Shown piece by piece: positions 16,449 through 25,604 of a stretch of 64,000 nucleotides of DNA. How positions within the stretch are numbered: position 1 is the first letter of the stretch; each line of letters begins with the position of its first letter. Both the position numbers and the translations under genes were made by a program. Under the pieces are notes generated by a model, which worked only from the letters and a program-made list of their open reading frames with translations, was not told the origin of the DNA and made no database searches. The DNA comes from Fodinibacter sp963834965. GTDB taxonomy: Bacteria > Actinomycetota > Actinomycetes > Actinomycetales > Dermatophilaceae. The stretch spans positions 62,001-126,000 of the forward strand of contig CAWIEI010000004.1 of the NCBI GenBank assembly GCA_963834965.1. The letters are read 5' to 3'.

Positions 16449-19400
16449 TCAGCCGTCGAGCAGCTCGCGCAGGTCGTCGGCCGTCATCGCCGACGACAGG
16501 GCTGCGCCCTCGTCGACCACCCGGGCGAACAGGTCGCGCTTGCGCTCCTGCAGGGCCACGACCTTCTCCTCGATCGTGTCACGCGACACCATCCGGTAGA
16601 CGTTGACCGGGCGGGTCTGCCCGATGCGGTGGGTGCGGTCGATGGCCTGGGCCTCGGCGGCCGGGTTCCACCACGGGTCGAGCACGAACACGTAGTCGGC
16701 CTCGGTGAGGGTGAGCCCGAACCCGCCGGCCTTCAGCGAGATGAGGAACACCGGCGCGGTGCCTTCGCGGAACGAGGCGATGCGCTCGGCGCGGTTGCGG
16801 GTGGACCCGTCGAGGTACTCGTAGGCGATGCCCTCGGCCTCGAGCCGGGCGCGCACGATGCGCAGGAACCCGGTGAACTGCGAGAAGACGAGCGCCCGGT
16901 GGCCCTCCTGGGCCAGCTCCTCGAGCTGCTCGACGAGGGCGTCGACCTTCGCCGACGACGCCAGCCCGGCGTACGCCTCGTCGACCAGCGACGGGTCGAG
17001 CGACATCTGCCGCAGCACCGTGAGTGCCCGCAGGATGGCGATCCGGTTGCCGTTGACGTCGTCGATGAGGCCCAGCAGACGCTGCCGCTCGCGCTGCAGA
17101 TGCCGGTCGTAGACCGCCCGGTGCCGCGGGTGCAGGTCGACCGAGAGCACCTGCTCCATCTTGGGCGGAAGCTCGGTGGCCACGGCCTCCTTGGTGCGGC
17201 GCAGCATCAGCGGCCGGATGCGGCGGCGAAGCGCCGCGAGCCGCTCGGCATCCCCGCCGTTCTCGATCGGCTTGGCCCACAGCTCCTTGAACAGGGCCGG
17301 CCGGGGGTGCAGCCCGGGCGCCACGATGGACAGCAGCGACCAGAGGTCCATCAGCGAGTTCTCGAGCGGGGTGCCGGTGATCGCGAACTTGGCCCGCGCC
17401 GTGAGCCGCCGCACCGCCTGGTAGGTCTTGGCCTGGTGGTTCTTGACGAACTGCGCCTCGTCGAGCACCACGGCGCCCCAGGGGCGCGACCGGAACACCA
17501 CCTCGTCGATGCGCGCCACGGCATACGAGGTGATGACGACCTGCGCCCCGGCGATGGTCTCGTCGAGCCCGCGCCCCGCCTTGTTTCGGGTGCGGTCGAC
17601 GACCACCGTGTGCAGCGACGGCGCGAAGCGGGCCGCCTCGCTCTGCCAGGTCGACAGCACCGAGGTGGGCGCCACGACGAGCACCGGGTCGTCGAGCTCG
17701 CCGCGCTCGTGCGCCCGCAGCACCATCGCCAGCATCTGCAGCGTCTTCCCCAGGCCCATGTCGTCGGCGAGCACCCCACCGAGCCCGCAGTCCCAGAGCA
17801 GCGACAGCCAGCGGAACCCGTCGACCTGGTAGGGCCGCAGCGTGGCGTCGAGCCCGGCGGGCAGCTCGGCCGGCTCCACGGCATCGAGGTCGAGCAGCGC
17901 GCCCACGGCACGGGTCCAGCGGTCACTCTGCTGCTCGACGACGCCGAGCGCGGCGAGCTCCTCCCAGAGGCCGGCGTGCACGACCGAGATGCGCAGCGGG
18001 TCGCTGGGCTTGTCCTGCAGCGAGCGGGCCTCGTCGACCAGCGCCCGCAGCGTCTCGAGCTCGGGCCGGTCGAGCGAGAACCAGGTGCCGCTGTCGAGGA
18101 TGAGGTGCTCGTGGCCGCGCGCGATGGCCTCGATGAGCGGCGCGAGTGGCACGTCCTCGCCCGCCACGGTGACCGAGATGCCGAGGTCGAACCAGTCGGT
18201 GGGGGCGCCCTCGGCGGGGTCGGACGTCGACACCTGGATCAGCGGGGCGTCGCGCGCCTCGCTGTAGGTGGCCGGCTCGCCGACCACGGTGAGCTCGACC
18301 GACGGCAGCTCGTCGAGCACCGGCAGGAGGTCGGCGAAGGCCACGGTGGTGAAGCCGTGCAGCCGGGTCTCGGGCACCAGGCGGCGGACCCGGGCCACCA
18401 CCTGCCACAGCGGGTCGAACCCGGCGACCTCCGGCACTTCGAGCAGCTCGTCGACCAGCGCTCGTTCGGCGGCCCGGTCGCGCATCGGGTCGGGCTCCTC
18501 GGCGGCCATCGGCACCAGCACCCCGCCGGCGGCCGCGCCGTAGCGGAAACCCCACTCCACGTGCGCCCGGTGGCCTGGCTCGAAGGTGGCGCACAGCGCG
18601 AGCCGCGGCGGCACGGCATCGGGCAGGTCGAGGTCGCCGGATGCCGCCCGCACCCGCGCCTTGCGCCGCAAACCGGGCAGGTGGGTGACGACGAACCGGG
18701 CCCAGTCGGCCTCGGGGACCTCGACGACGCCGAGGTCGAGCAGGCGCTGGCGGGTGCCGTCGAGCGGCTCGGCCAGCGCCCCCAGCACGAGGGTCTGGCC
18801 GTCGTGCAGGAAGAAGCCGGTGGCCGGCTGACCGACCAGGGTGGTGCGGCCGGCCGCACCTTCGGGGAGGTCGAGGCGAGGGTGCAGCTCGGCGCCCTCG
18901 TCGGTGCGCACGACGTCGACCACCAGCTCGGCCGGTTCGGGGGCGAAGGCGACCTCGCCGCCCTCGCGGAGGTCGGTGAGCAGCCGCACGCCGGCGCGGT
19001 CGGCGGCCCGCAGGAGTGCCACCCACGACGGGCCGAGGTGGTCGAGCAGGATGGCGTCGGGCATCCGGCCGTAGCCGAAGGCGCGCACCGAGCGGCGGTG
19101 GGCGTCGGCCAGGGCGGTGAGCACGTCGCGCTGCTCGTCGGCGAACGACACCCGGCCGAAGCCGTAGTAGCCGCCGGCGAAGCTCTCCCACGACACCCCG
19201 GTGCGGATCCAGCCACCGCGCACTCCGGGCACCACCGGCCGGATGCGCAGCTGCCCCCGGGCCGGGGCGTCGCGCCGGGGGCTGGTGGCCGGCTCGATGA
19301 GGATGCCGACCGGCGTGTGGTCGGGCTCGAGCTCGGTGTCGTCGAGCAGGCCGCCCAGCGCTCGCTCCCAGGTGGGGCGCGCGGGTGCGCTGGGGCGGCC

Positions 19401-19754
19401 GGCGAGCCGGTCGACCACCGGCTGCCGCTCGCGGCTGGCGGCCGCGACGGCGACCGCGTGCTTGCAGTCGCCGCCGACGGGGCACGAGCAGGTGCTGGCC
19501 CAGCGGCGCAGCTCGAGCCGGCCGGCGCTGGGGGTGGCGACCGGGGTGAGCGAGACGTTGGTGGTGTAGGTCTGCCCGTTGCTGCCGCCGACCCAGCCGG
19601 TGGCGCGGGTGCCGTCGTCGGACAGCTCGAGCTCGACGACCCGGCCCTGCTTCGCGTAGGCGAGGCCGCGGGCCACCGTGACCGTGCCGCAGACCTCGTC
19701 GAGCTCGCGGTTGGTGAGGTCGGCGAGGCGGTCGACGGTGAACACCCGTGCCAC
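16449..19754 (-). CDS. SWIM zinc finger plus SNF2-family DNA helicase/ATPase
   Basis: About 1101 residues. A SWIM zinc finger (CSC...CKH, Cys89, Cys91, Cys97, His99) sits near the N-terminus. After a 500-residue middle region comes an SNF2 motor with Walker A DDMGLGKT (about 663), DEAQ (about 763) and helicase-C motifs VFSQFT, SLKAGGFGLTLTEADYVF and QAIDRTHRIGQ near the C-terminus. It should translocate on double-stranded DNA using ATP; bacterial members are poorly characterised and may act in repair or chromatin-like remodelling. The GTG at 19754 has GGAGG 7 bases upstream; an adjacent GTG at 19757 is the alternative. Confidence 0.92.
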   Translation of the reverse strand: MARVFTVDRLADLTNRELDEVCGTVTVARGLAYAKQGRVVELELSDDGTRATGWVGGSNGQTYTTNVSLTPVATPSAGRLELRRWASTCSCPVGGDCKHAVAVAAASRERQPVVDRLAGRPSAPARPTWERALGGLLDDTELEPDHTPVGILIEPATSPRRDAPARGQLRIRPVVPGVRGGWIRTGVSWESFAGGYYGFGRVSFADEQRDVLTALADAHRRSVRAFGYGRMPDAILLDHLGPSWVALLRAADRAGVRLLTDLREGGEVAFAPEPAELVVDVVRTDEGAELHPRLDLPEGAAGRTTLVGQPATGFFLHDGQTLVLGALAEPLDGTRQRLLDLGVVEVPEADWARFVVTHLPGLRRKARVRAASGDLDLPDAVPPRLALCATFEPGHRAHVEWGFRYGAAAGGVLVPMAAEEPDPMRDRAAERALVDELLEVPEVAGFDPLWQVVARVRRLVPETRLHGFTTVAFADLLPVLDELPSVELTVVGEPATYSEARDAPLIQVSTSDPAEGAPTDWFDLGISVTVAGEDVPLAPLIEAIARGHEHLILDSGTWFSLDRPELETLRALVDEARSLQDKPSDPLRISVVHAGLWEELAALGVVEQQSDRWTRAVGALLDLDAVEPAELPAGLDATLRPYQVDGFRWLSLLWDCGLGGVLADDMGLGKTLQMLAMVLRAHERGELDDPVLVVAPTSVLSTWQSEAARFAPSLHTVVVDRTRNKAGRGLDETIAGAQVVITSYAVARIDEVVFRSRPWGAVVLDEAQFVKNHQAKTYQAVRRLTARAKFAITGTPLENSLMDLWSLLSIVAPGLHPRPALFKELWAKPIENGGDAERLAALRRRIRPLMLRRTKEAVATELPPKMEQVLSVDLHPRHRAVYDRHLQRERQRLLGLIDDVNGNRIAILRALTVLRQMSLDPSLVDEAYAGLASSAKVDALVEQLEELAQEGHRALVFSQFTGFLRIVRARLEAEGIAYEYLDGSTRNRAERIASFREGTAPVFLISLKAGGFGLTLTEADYVFVLDPWWNPAAEAQAIDRTHRIGQTRPVNVYRMVSRDTIEEKVVALQERKRDLFARVVDEGAALSSAMTADDLRELLDG

Positions 19755-19910
19755 CACGCAACCTCCACGACGCCATCGGCGGGCCGCGGCCGGCCCGATT
19801 CCTGAACACCCAACCGTATGCCGTGCGCCTGACATTCCCATCCCGTCGTCCACAACCCTGCATCCCCAGGCGCTGCCCTCGTCGGGGCTGTGGGGTGGGA
19901 AATCTGCAAT

Positions 19911-19944
19911 GAGTCGGGGTCGTGGGTCGGCCCCGGCCCGAGTC
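19911..19944. terminator. Hairpin at the 3' end of the sensor kinase gene
   Basis: GAGTCGGG (19911-19918) and CCCGAGTC (19937-19944) form a perfect 8-base stem that begins in the kinase stop codon and extends downstream on the minus strand. There is no U tract, as is common in high-GC actinobacteria. Confidence 0.5.
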
Positions 19945-21424
19945 AGTCGGCCTTGGACGGGAGGGTGAGCGAGAAGGTCGAACCGAGGCCGACCTGCGAG
20001 GCCACGGTGGCCGAGCCGCCGTGGGCCCGGGCGATGGCGTCGACGATGGCCAGCCCGAGCCCACTGCCCCCACGTGACGACGACCGCCCCGGGTCGACCC
20101 GGTGGAAGCGCTCGAACACGTGCGCCAGGTGCTCTGGCGGGATGCCGGGGCCGGCGTCCGCGACGTCGACGCGCACCGCTCCCGGCAGCTCGACGACCGT
20201 CAACCAGACCGGGGTGCCGGCCGGCGTGTGCCGCACGGCGTTGGAGGTGAGCCCCACCAGGGCCTGGGTCAGCCGGTCGCGGTCACCGGTGACGACGAGC
20301 GACTCCGGCGCGTCGACGGTGACCACCCGGTCGGGCGCGACCACCCGCAGGTCGCTCGCCACATCGCGCACGAGCACCCCCAGGTCGACCGGGCCGTGCG
20401 CCAGCACGCCGAGGTCGTCGAGCCCGGCCAGGTCGAGCAGTGCGTCGACGAGCCGGCGCATCCGGGCGGCCTCGTCGCCCATCCGGCGCATGGCGTCGGC
20501 CATCTCGGCCGCCTGCCCACGCTCGGACACCAGCTCACGCTCGGACACCAGCTCACGCTCGGACACCAGCTCACGCTCGGCCGGCTCGGCAACGCGCCCA
20601 CCGGCATCCGCCGCCGTGGGCGCGCCCGGCTCGTCAGGGGCGCCGACCGGCCGGCTGTGCAGTGCGGCATACCCCTGCAGCGTGGTGAGCGGGGTGCGCA
20701 GCTCGTGCGAGGCGTCGGCGACGAAGCGCCGCATCCTGGCCTGGGTGGTGGCGTTGGTGTCGAGCATCGCGTTGAGTGCCTCGCCGAGCCGCGCGGCCTC
20801 GGTCCCCGGCGGCCCGGGTGGCACCCGCCGGGTGGTGTCGCCCGCGGTGATCGCGTCGGCGGCCTCGGTCATCGCGGCGATCGGGCGAAGGCCCAGCCGG
20901 TCGACCCACCACAGCAGCAGCCCCACGACGGCGGCGACGACCAGCCCGACGAGCCCCAAGGTCGTCGTCAGGCGCCGGGTGGCCGCGTCGACCGAGGTGA
21001 GCGGGATGGCGAGCACCGCCTCGGCGCGCCCGTTGGGCAGCGTGGCGGTGACCACGCGCACCCGCTGCGCCGCACCGGATGCCGTCGCCCGCTCCTGCGG
21101 GATCGTCACGCGCTCGCCGGGGGCGAGCCGGGGCAGGAGGTCGGGGTCGCTCTGCGGGGTGAGCACCGGCGTGAGGGTGCCGTCGCGCGCCATCCGGCCG
21201 ACCCAGATGTCGGACAGGCCGGCCGGCGTGGAGGTGGGTCCGTTGGCCTCGGCGCGAGCCGACGCCAGCAGGATGGCGCGGGGGTTCTGGGCCAGGGCGG
21301 CGAGCTGGGCGTCGAGCCGGGCGACGAGGAATGCGCGCTGCACCAGCACGACCGAGGCTCCCGCGACGAGCAGCACCACGGCCAGCGCGCTCGTGGCGAC
21401 CAGCAGCCGACGACGCAGGGTCAT
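19943..21424 (-). CDS. Sensor histidine kinase with a tandem-repeat insertion
   Basis: 493 residues. Transmembrane helices at about 9-31 and 160-182 flank an extracytoplasmic sensor, followed by a HAMP domain, the H-box FVADASHELRTPLTT (phospho-His about 240) and an ATPase domain with N (SNAVRHTP), G1 (DAGPGIP) and G2 (GSGLGLAI) boxes. Between the two helices of the dimerisation hairpin lies about 45 extra residues, including three exact copies of ERELVS. It forms an operon with the response regulator upstream, whose stop overlaps this start by one base (TGATG). The signal is unknown. Confidence 0.93.
   Translation of the reverse strand: MTLRRRLLVATSALAVVLLVAGASVVLVQRAFLVARLDAQLAALAQNPRAILLASARAEANGPTSTPAGLSDIWVGRMARDGTLTPVLTPQSDPDLLPRLAPGERVTIPQERATASGAAQRVRVVTATLPNGRAEAVLAIPLTSVDAATRRLTTTLGLVGLVVAAVVGLLLWWVDRLGLRPIAAMTEAADAITAGDTTRRVPPGPPGTEAARLGEALNAMLDTNATTQARMRRFVADASHELRTPLTTLQGYAALHSRPVGAPDEPGAPTAADAGGRVAEPAERELVSERELVSERELVSERGQAAEMADAMRRMGDEAARMRRLVDALLDLAGLDDLGVLAHGPVDLGVLVRDVASDLRVVAPDRVVTVDAPESLVVTGDRDRLTQALVGLTSNAVRHTPAGTPVWLTVVELPGAVRVDVADAGPGIPPEHLAHVFERFHRVDPGRSSSRGGSGLGLAIVDAIARAHGGSATVASQVGLGSTFSLTLPSKAD
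20521..20580. repeat. 18-bp tandem repeat, 3.3 copies, inside the kinase gene
   Basis: The unit GCTCGGACACCAGCTCAC is repeated exactly at 20521-20538, 20539-20556 and 20557-20574, with a partial fourth copy. It keeps frame and encodes ERELVS on the minus strand. Copy number could change by slippage without breaking the gene. Confidence 0.95.
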
Positions 21425-22119
21425 CACGGCTCCCGCACCGTGTAGCCGACGCCGCGCACCGTGTGGATCAGCTTGGGGTCGGTGGCGTCGACCTTCTTGC
21501 GCAGGGTCGACACGAACGACTCGATGATCGCGCTCTCTCCGGAGAAGTCGTACTGCCACACGTGGTCGAGGATCTGGGCGCGCGTGACCACCCGACCGGC
21601 GTTGACGAGCAGGCAGCGCAGCAGCGTGAACTCGGTTGCGGTGAGGTGGTGTTCGGTGTCGCCGCGCCACACGCGGTGCTGGTCCTCGTCGAGCACGAGG
21701 TCGTGCACCTGGAGGCGACCGCTGGGGGTGGGGACGCTGCCACGTCGGCGCAGCGCCACGTGCACCCGGGCGACGAGCTCCTCGAGGGCGAACGGCTTGA
21801 CGATGTAGTCGTCGCCGCCGGCGGTGAGGCCGCGCACCCGGTCGGCGGTGTCGGCTCGCGCGGTCAGGAAGAGCACCGGCGCCTCGACCCCCTTCGCGCG
21901 CAGCCGGCGCAGCACCTCGAAGCCGTCGAGGTCAGGCAGCATCACGTCGAGCACGACGACGTCGGGGGATGCCGGGGTGCAGGCCGCCAGTGCCTCCTCA
22001 CCGGTGGCGGCCGTGGCGGCGGCGAACCCGGCGAGCCGCAGCGCGGAGGACACCAGGTAGGCGATGTTCTCCTCGTCGTCGACGACCAGCACGTGGGGGC
22101 GCGGGTGCTCGGTCGTCAT
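21424..22119 (-). CDS. OmpR/PhoB-family response regulator
   Basis: 231 residues. The receiver domain has the acidic pair Asp14/Asp15 (VLVVDDEENIA), the phospho-acceptor Asp58 (VVVLDVMLPDLDG), and the Thr/Lys residues in LTARAD and IVKPF. The C-terminal winged-helix domain (about 130-231) ends with the recognition-helix region SFVSTLRKKVD and VRGVGYTVRE, typical of OmpR/PhoB. It is translationally coupled to the kinase. A perfect 11-base inverted repeat lies upstream, shared with the divergent secreted-protein gene, and is a plausible operator. Confidence 0.95.
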   Translation of the reverse strand: MTTEHPRPHVLVVDDEENIAYLVSSALRLAGFAAATAATGEEALAACTPASPDVVVLDVMLPDLDGFEVLRRLRAKGVEAPVLFLTARADTADRVRGLTAGGDDYIVKPFALEELVARVHVALRRRGSVPTPSGRLQVHDLVLDEDQHRVWRGDTEHHLTATEFTLLRCLLVNAGRVVTRAQILDHVWQYDFSGESAIIESFVSTLRKKVDATDPKLIHTVRGVGYTVREP

Positions 22120-22157
22120 GACCGCCACGCTGCCAGAGCCAGGACGCGCCGGTCTGG

Positions 22158-22235
22158 AGGAAACCTCGAGACTTCCTGTGGATCCAGGCCTCCGCCGTGC
22201 CGTCGCTCCATCTCCAGCGGATCGCGAGGTTTCCT
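22158..22235. promoter_or_regulatory. Long-range inverted repeat between response regulator and secreted-protein genes
   Basis: AGGAAACCTCG (22158-22168) and its exact reverse complement CGAGGTTTCCT (22225-22235) lie in the divergent intergenic region with 56 bases between them. The spacing suits two dimers of an OmpR-type regulator or two promoters controlled by the same protein. Binding by the neighbouring response regulator is inference. Confidence 0.5.
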
Positions 22236-22325
22236 TGCGGGGGCCGCGAGCCGGCATCCGCAGGGTTGCACCGTCACCACCGAGCGCCGGCACCGTCCGG
22301 CCGCCACGATCCCGAGGAGCACCGA

Positions 22326-22883
22326 ATGACCCGCCTGCGCACCACCCTCATCGCCGTCGGAGCCAGCACCGCCCTCTTGGCGACCGGGGCGGTCGTCGCC
22401 TCGAACGCGACGGCCACCCCGGCCCCGGTCGCCGCCGTCGCCCAGCTGGGGGTCGACGCCACTGCGGTCCGCACCGCGGCCGACACCACGCCCGACGGCG
22501 CCGCGGTGCGCACCGCCGCTCGCGGCTGGTGGAAGCAGCTCACCGACGCGCAGCGCACCTGCCTGCAGGGCGAGCAGATCACCCGGCCGGTCGGCCCGCT
22601 CGGCGACGCCGAGCGCGCGGCGCTGCGGGGCAAGGTCGAGGCCGCCGCCCAGAAGTGCTCGGTCATGCTGCCGCACGCGAAGGCCCGCGCGTTCTGGAAC
22701 GGCCTCACCGACACGCAGCGCCAGTGCCTCGAGGATGCCGCCGTGAACCGTCCGTGGGGGCCGCTCAGCAAGGAACAGCGCCAGCAGGTGCGGGCCGAGC
22801 TGCGGGCCGCCGCGCAGAAGTGCGACATCACGCTGCCGGCCAAGGCGGACAACGCGGCCAAGGGGGCCACGAACAGCCGTTGA
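22326..22883 (+). CDS. Secreted protein with two tandem two-cysteine modules
   Basis: 185 residues, family not recognised. An N-terminal signal sequence (Arg at 3 and 5, hydrophobic 8-25, likely cleavage near Ala30) suggests export. The mature part holds two related modules, residues 69-115 and 124-171. Each begins W-x3-LTD-x-QR-x-CL and ends AAAQKC followed by a hydrophobic LP. Each has two cysteines exactly 32 residues apart (79/111 and 134/166), probably forming one disulfide per module. GAGGAG lies 6 bases before the ATG. Being divergent from a two-component system, it may be part of that system's output. Confidence 0.75.
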   Translation: MTRLRTTLIAVGASTALLATGAVVASNATATPAPVAAVAQLGVDATAVRTAADTTPDGAAVRTAARGWWKQLTDAQRTCLQGEQITRPVGPLGDAERAALRGKVEAAAQKCSVMLPHAKARAFWNGLTDTQRQCLEDAAVNRPWGPLSKEQRQQVRAELRAAAQKCDITLPAKADNAAKGATNSR

Positions 22884-22898
22884 CCCGGCTCCGCGCCG

Positions 22899-22960
22899 GT
22901 CGAGCGCAGAGAACGCACCGTGTCGGGTCGAGCCGGCACGGCGCGTTCTCTACGCTCGAC
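22899..22960. terminator. Bidirectional hairpin terminator
   Basis: A 24-base stem (22899-22922 with 22937-22960, two mismatches) and a 14-base loop lie between converging genes. GTCGAGCG, AGAGAACGC and CCGTG pair with CACGG, GCGTTCTCT and CGCTCGAC. The stop codon of the minus-strand gene is inside the stem. Confidence 0.85.
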
Positions 22961-24206
22961 GGTTGGCCGACTCCGGGTCGTCCGCGACCGCCCCGCGCGC
23001 CAGCAGGGCCGCCTCGCGCTCCTCGACGATGGCCGAGCAGGCCGCCAGGAAGCGCTGCATGCTCGCCCCCGGGCTCGTGTCACCGAAGTAGTGCCGCACC
23101 AGGGCGGCGTGCACGTCGTCGGGGTGCTGCACCGCCGCGGCCACCACCTCGGCGCCGCGCCCGGCATCCGCGGCGTCGAGCAGGGTGAGCTCACGCACCA
23201 GGCCCGACTCGGGCAGCTCGGCGCGCGGCTCGGCCGGGCGGGTGACCACCAGGGGCTTGCCGGTGGCGAGCCAGTCGTAGGCGACGGCGGAGATGTCGGT
23301 GACGCACACGTCGGCCGCGTCGACCTGCCAGCCGAACGGCCCGGTGGTGTCGGCGAGGTGCTGGGCACCGGCATCCGCCGCGTTGGCCTCGCGGATGAGC
23401 CGCAGCACCTCCTCGTGGGCGGTGCGGTAGGCCGGCACGGTGCTCCCCAGCCGCGGGTGCGGGCGGTAGACCAGCCGGATGCCGGGGTCCGCCAGCAGGG
23501 AGCGCACCAGCGGCACGCCGTGGGTCGCCACCGACGAGTAGCGCATGCTCGGCACGTCACCCTCGGTCGTGGGGGCGTAGAGCACGACCGTGCGGCCGTC
23601 GCGGGGCAGCGCCGCGCCGGTGGAGTGCACGTCGACCTGGGGGCGGCCGACCTCGACGAGGGAGGACTCGTCGAAGCCGATCAGCTTGCGCAGGATGCGG
23701 TCGCGCGCGGCCTGGCCGGCAATGAAGACCCGGTCGTAGGCCTTGAGCTGGTTGCTCGACATGTAGTCCTTGTCGGACTCTCCGTGGCAGACGAACACGT
23801 GGGCCGGCGTCGCGAACCGCATGGCCGGGAAGTTCGACTGGTTCTGGTTGACGTAGAACACCAGCCGCACCGGATGCCGGTCGAGGAAGCGCTCGACGTC
23901 CTCGATCGTCACGCACGGCACGACGGGGACCGGGCAGTCCTGCAGCAGCCGGGCGGTGGCCGCCCACTGCCGGCTCACGACGACCACCGGGTGCTGCTCG
24001 GCGAGCCGGCGCATCGGTTCGTACCACTGGTCGACCTGGTAGATGTTCTCCGGCAGGTCGGGGAAGTAGACGACCGCGGTGACGGTGCCGTCAGGCACCG
24101 CGGGCCGGGCCGCCAGCAGCTGTCGGGCCGTGCGGCGGCCGCGCAGCGCGTCGATCGCCCGGGCGCCGACCTGCCGGGCCTTGGCGGCGTCGGCGGCCAG
24201 ACCCAT
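22950..24206 (-). CDS. CDP-glycerol glycerophosphotransferase family protein (TagF-like)
   Basis: 418 residues. Motifs FVCHGESDKDYMSSNQLKAYD, VLYAPT, YRPHPR and DVCVTDISAVAYDWLATGKPLV are those of the TagB/TagF family, which polymerises glycerol- or ribitol-phosphate in teichoic acids at the inner face of the membrane. No transmembrane segment is evident, as usual for the family. Its ATG overlaps the aminotransferase stop by one base (TGATG), so it is translated from the same message as the aminotransferase and aldehyde dehydrogenase genes, an unexpected partnership. The actual polymer substrate is unknown. Confidence 0.85.
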   Translation of the reverse strand: MGLAADAAKARQVGARAIDALRGRRTARQLLAARPAVPDGTVTAVVYFPDLPENIYQVDQWYEPMRRLAEQHPVVVVSRQWAATARLLQDCPVPVVPCVTIEDVERFLDRHPVRLVFYVNQNQSNFPAMRFATPAHVFVCHGESDKDYMSSNQLKAYDRVFIAGQAARDRILRKLIGFDESSLVEVGRPQVDVHSTGAALPRDGRTVVLYAPTTEGDVPSMRYSSVATHGVPLVRSLLADPGIRLVYRPHPRLGSTVPAYRTAHEEVLRLIREANAADAGAQHLADTTGPFGWQVDAADVCVTDISAVAYDWLATGKPLVVTRPAEPRAELPESGLVRELTLLDAADAGRGAEVVAAAVQHPDDVHAALVRHYFGDTSPGASMQRFLAACSAIVEEREAALLARGAVADDPESANRRA

Positions 24207-25579
24207 CAGGCGGTGAACCGGTCTGCGACGTCGAGGGCGCGGTCGAGGATGTCGAGCCCCTCGGCCATCTCCTCCGCGGTCGTCGTGCACGGCGGCACGA
24301 CGTGGGTGCGGTTGAAGTGCACGAACGGCCAGAGCCCCTCGGCCTTGCAGGCGGCGGCGAAGTCGTTCATCGGCGCCGCGGCGGCACCACCGGCGTTGTA
24401 GGGGACGAGCGGCTCGCGCGTCTCGGCATCCTTCACGAGCTCGAGCGCCCAGAAGAAGCCGAGCCCGCGCACCTCGCCGACACTCGGGTGCTTGTCGGCG
24501 ATCTCGGCCAGCCGCGGCGCGATGACGGTATCGCTGACCTTGCGGACGTTCTCGAGGATGCCCTCCTCCTGGAAGATCCCGATCGACGCGACGGCGGACG
24601 CACAGGCCAACGGGTGGCCCGAGTAGGTGAGGCCGCCGGGGAAGGCGCGCTCGGCGAAGGTGTCGGCGATGGCGTCGGAGATGACGACCCCGCCGAGCGG
24701 CACGTAGCCGGAGTTGATGCCCTTGGCGAAGCAGATCAGGTCGGGCGTGACGCCCCAGTGGTCGACGGCGAACCACTCGCCGCAGCGGCCGAAGCCGGCC
24801 ATGACCTCGTCGGCGATCCAGACGATGCCGTGCTCGTCGCAGATCTCGCGGACTCCGGTGAGGTAGCCGGGCGGCGGCACGAGGATGCCGTTGGTGCCCA
24901 CCACGGTCTCGAGCATGATCGCCGCGATGGTCGACGGGCCCTCGACCATGATCGTGTCGCGCAGGTGCTGCAGGGCGCGCTCGCACTCCTGCGCCTCGCT
25001 GGTGGCGTGGAACGCGGAGCGGTAGGGGTAGGGGCCCCAGAAGTGCACGATGCCGCTCATGCCGGGCTCGCTCGCCCAGCGGCGCGGGTCACCGGTGGCG
25101 GTGATGGCCCCGGCGGTGGCGCCGTGGTAGCTGCGGTAGGCGGTGAGCACCTTGTGGCGGCCGGTGTGCAGGCGCGCCATCCGCATGGCGTTCTCGGTGG
25201 CCTCGGCCCCACCGTTGGTGAAGAACACCCGGTTGAGGGTGCCGGGGGCCAGGTTGGCGATGAGTCGGGCTGCCTCGGAACGGGACTCGTCGGCGAAGCT
25301 CGGCGCGATGGTGCACTGCCGCGCCGCCGCCTCCTGGATCGCCGCTACCAGCTTCGGGTGCTGGTAGCCGATGTTGACGTTGACCAGCTGGCTCGAGAAG
25401 TCGAGGTAACGCTTGCCCTCGAAGTCCCAGAAGTGGCTTCCGGACGCGCCGGCGATGGGCAGCGGGTTGATCAGCGCCTGGGCCGACCAGGAGTGGAAAA
25501 CGTGGGCGCGGTCGTCGCGCGAGACCTGCGCGCCCCGCTCGGGGTCGGCGGGGATCTGCAGCTCAGGGAAGGTGCTCAT
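24206..25579 (-). CDS. Class III aminotransferase (putative putrescine/omega-amino acid type)
   Basis: 457 residues of the PLP fold type I class III family. Seen are FFTNGGAEATENAMRMAR, YRSYHGATAGA, the Asp of IADEVMAGFGR, and the PLP lysine in ICFAKGINSGYVPLGG. It lies directly downstream of a gamma-aminobutyraldehyde-dehydrogenase-like gene, so a role in converting putrescine or a related diamine to the aminoaldehyde is likely. Omega-amino acid:pyruvate or 4-aminobutyrate transamination cannot be excluded from sequence alone. Confidence 0.88.
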   Translation of the reverse strand: MSTFPELQIPADPERGAQVSRDDRAHVFHSWSAQALINPLPIAGASGSHFWDFEGKRYLDFSSQLVNVNIGYQHPKLVAAIQEAAARQCTIAPSFADESRSEAARLIANLAPGTLNRVFFTNGGAEATENAMRMARLHTGRHKVLTAYRSYHGATAGAITATGDPRRWASEPGMSGIVHFWGPYPYRSAFHATSEAQECERALQHLRDTIMVEGPSTIAAIMLETVVGTNGILVPPPGYLTGVREICDEHGIVWIADEVMAGFGRCGEWFAVDHWGVTPDLICFAKGINSGYVPLGGVVISDAIADTFAERAFPGGLTYSGHPLACASAVASIGIFQEEGILENVRKVSDTVIAPRLAEIADKHPSVGEVRGLGFFWALELVKDAETREPLVPYNAGGAAAAPMNDFAAACKAEGLWPFVHFNRTHVVPPCTTTAEEMAEGLDILDRALDVADRFTA

Positions 25580-25604
25580 CGGGCGGTCGCCTCTCGGGTG
25601 CGGC

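Noticed and set aside
16095..19805. Very long open frame on the plus strand across the SNF2 gene
   Set aside because: It is antisense to a helicase with all motifs intact and reads as His/Gly/Arg/Asp-rich sequence, an artefact of high GC content.
20521..20580. Short repeats resembling a CRISPR or satellite outside genes
   Set aside because: They are in frame within a sensor kinase and encode ERELVS three times.
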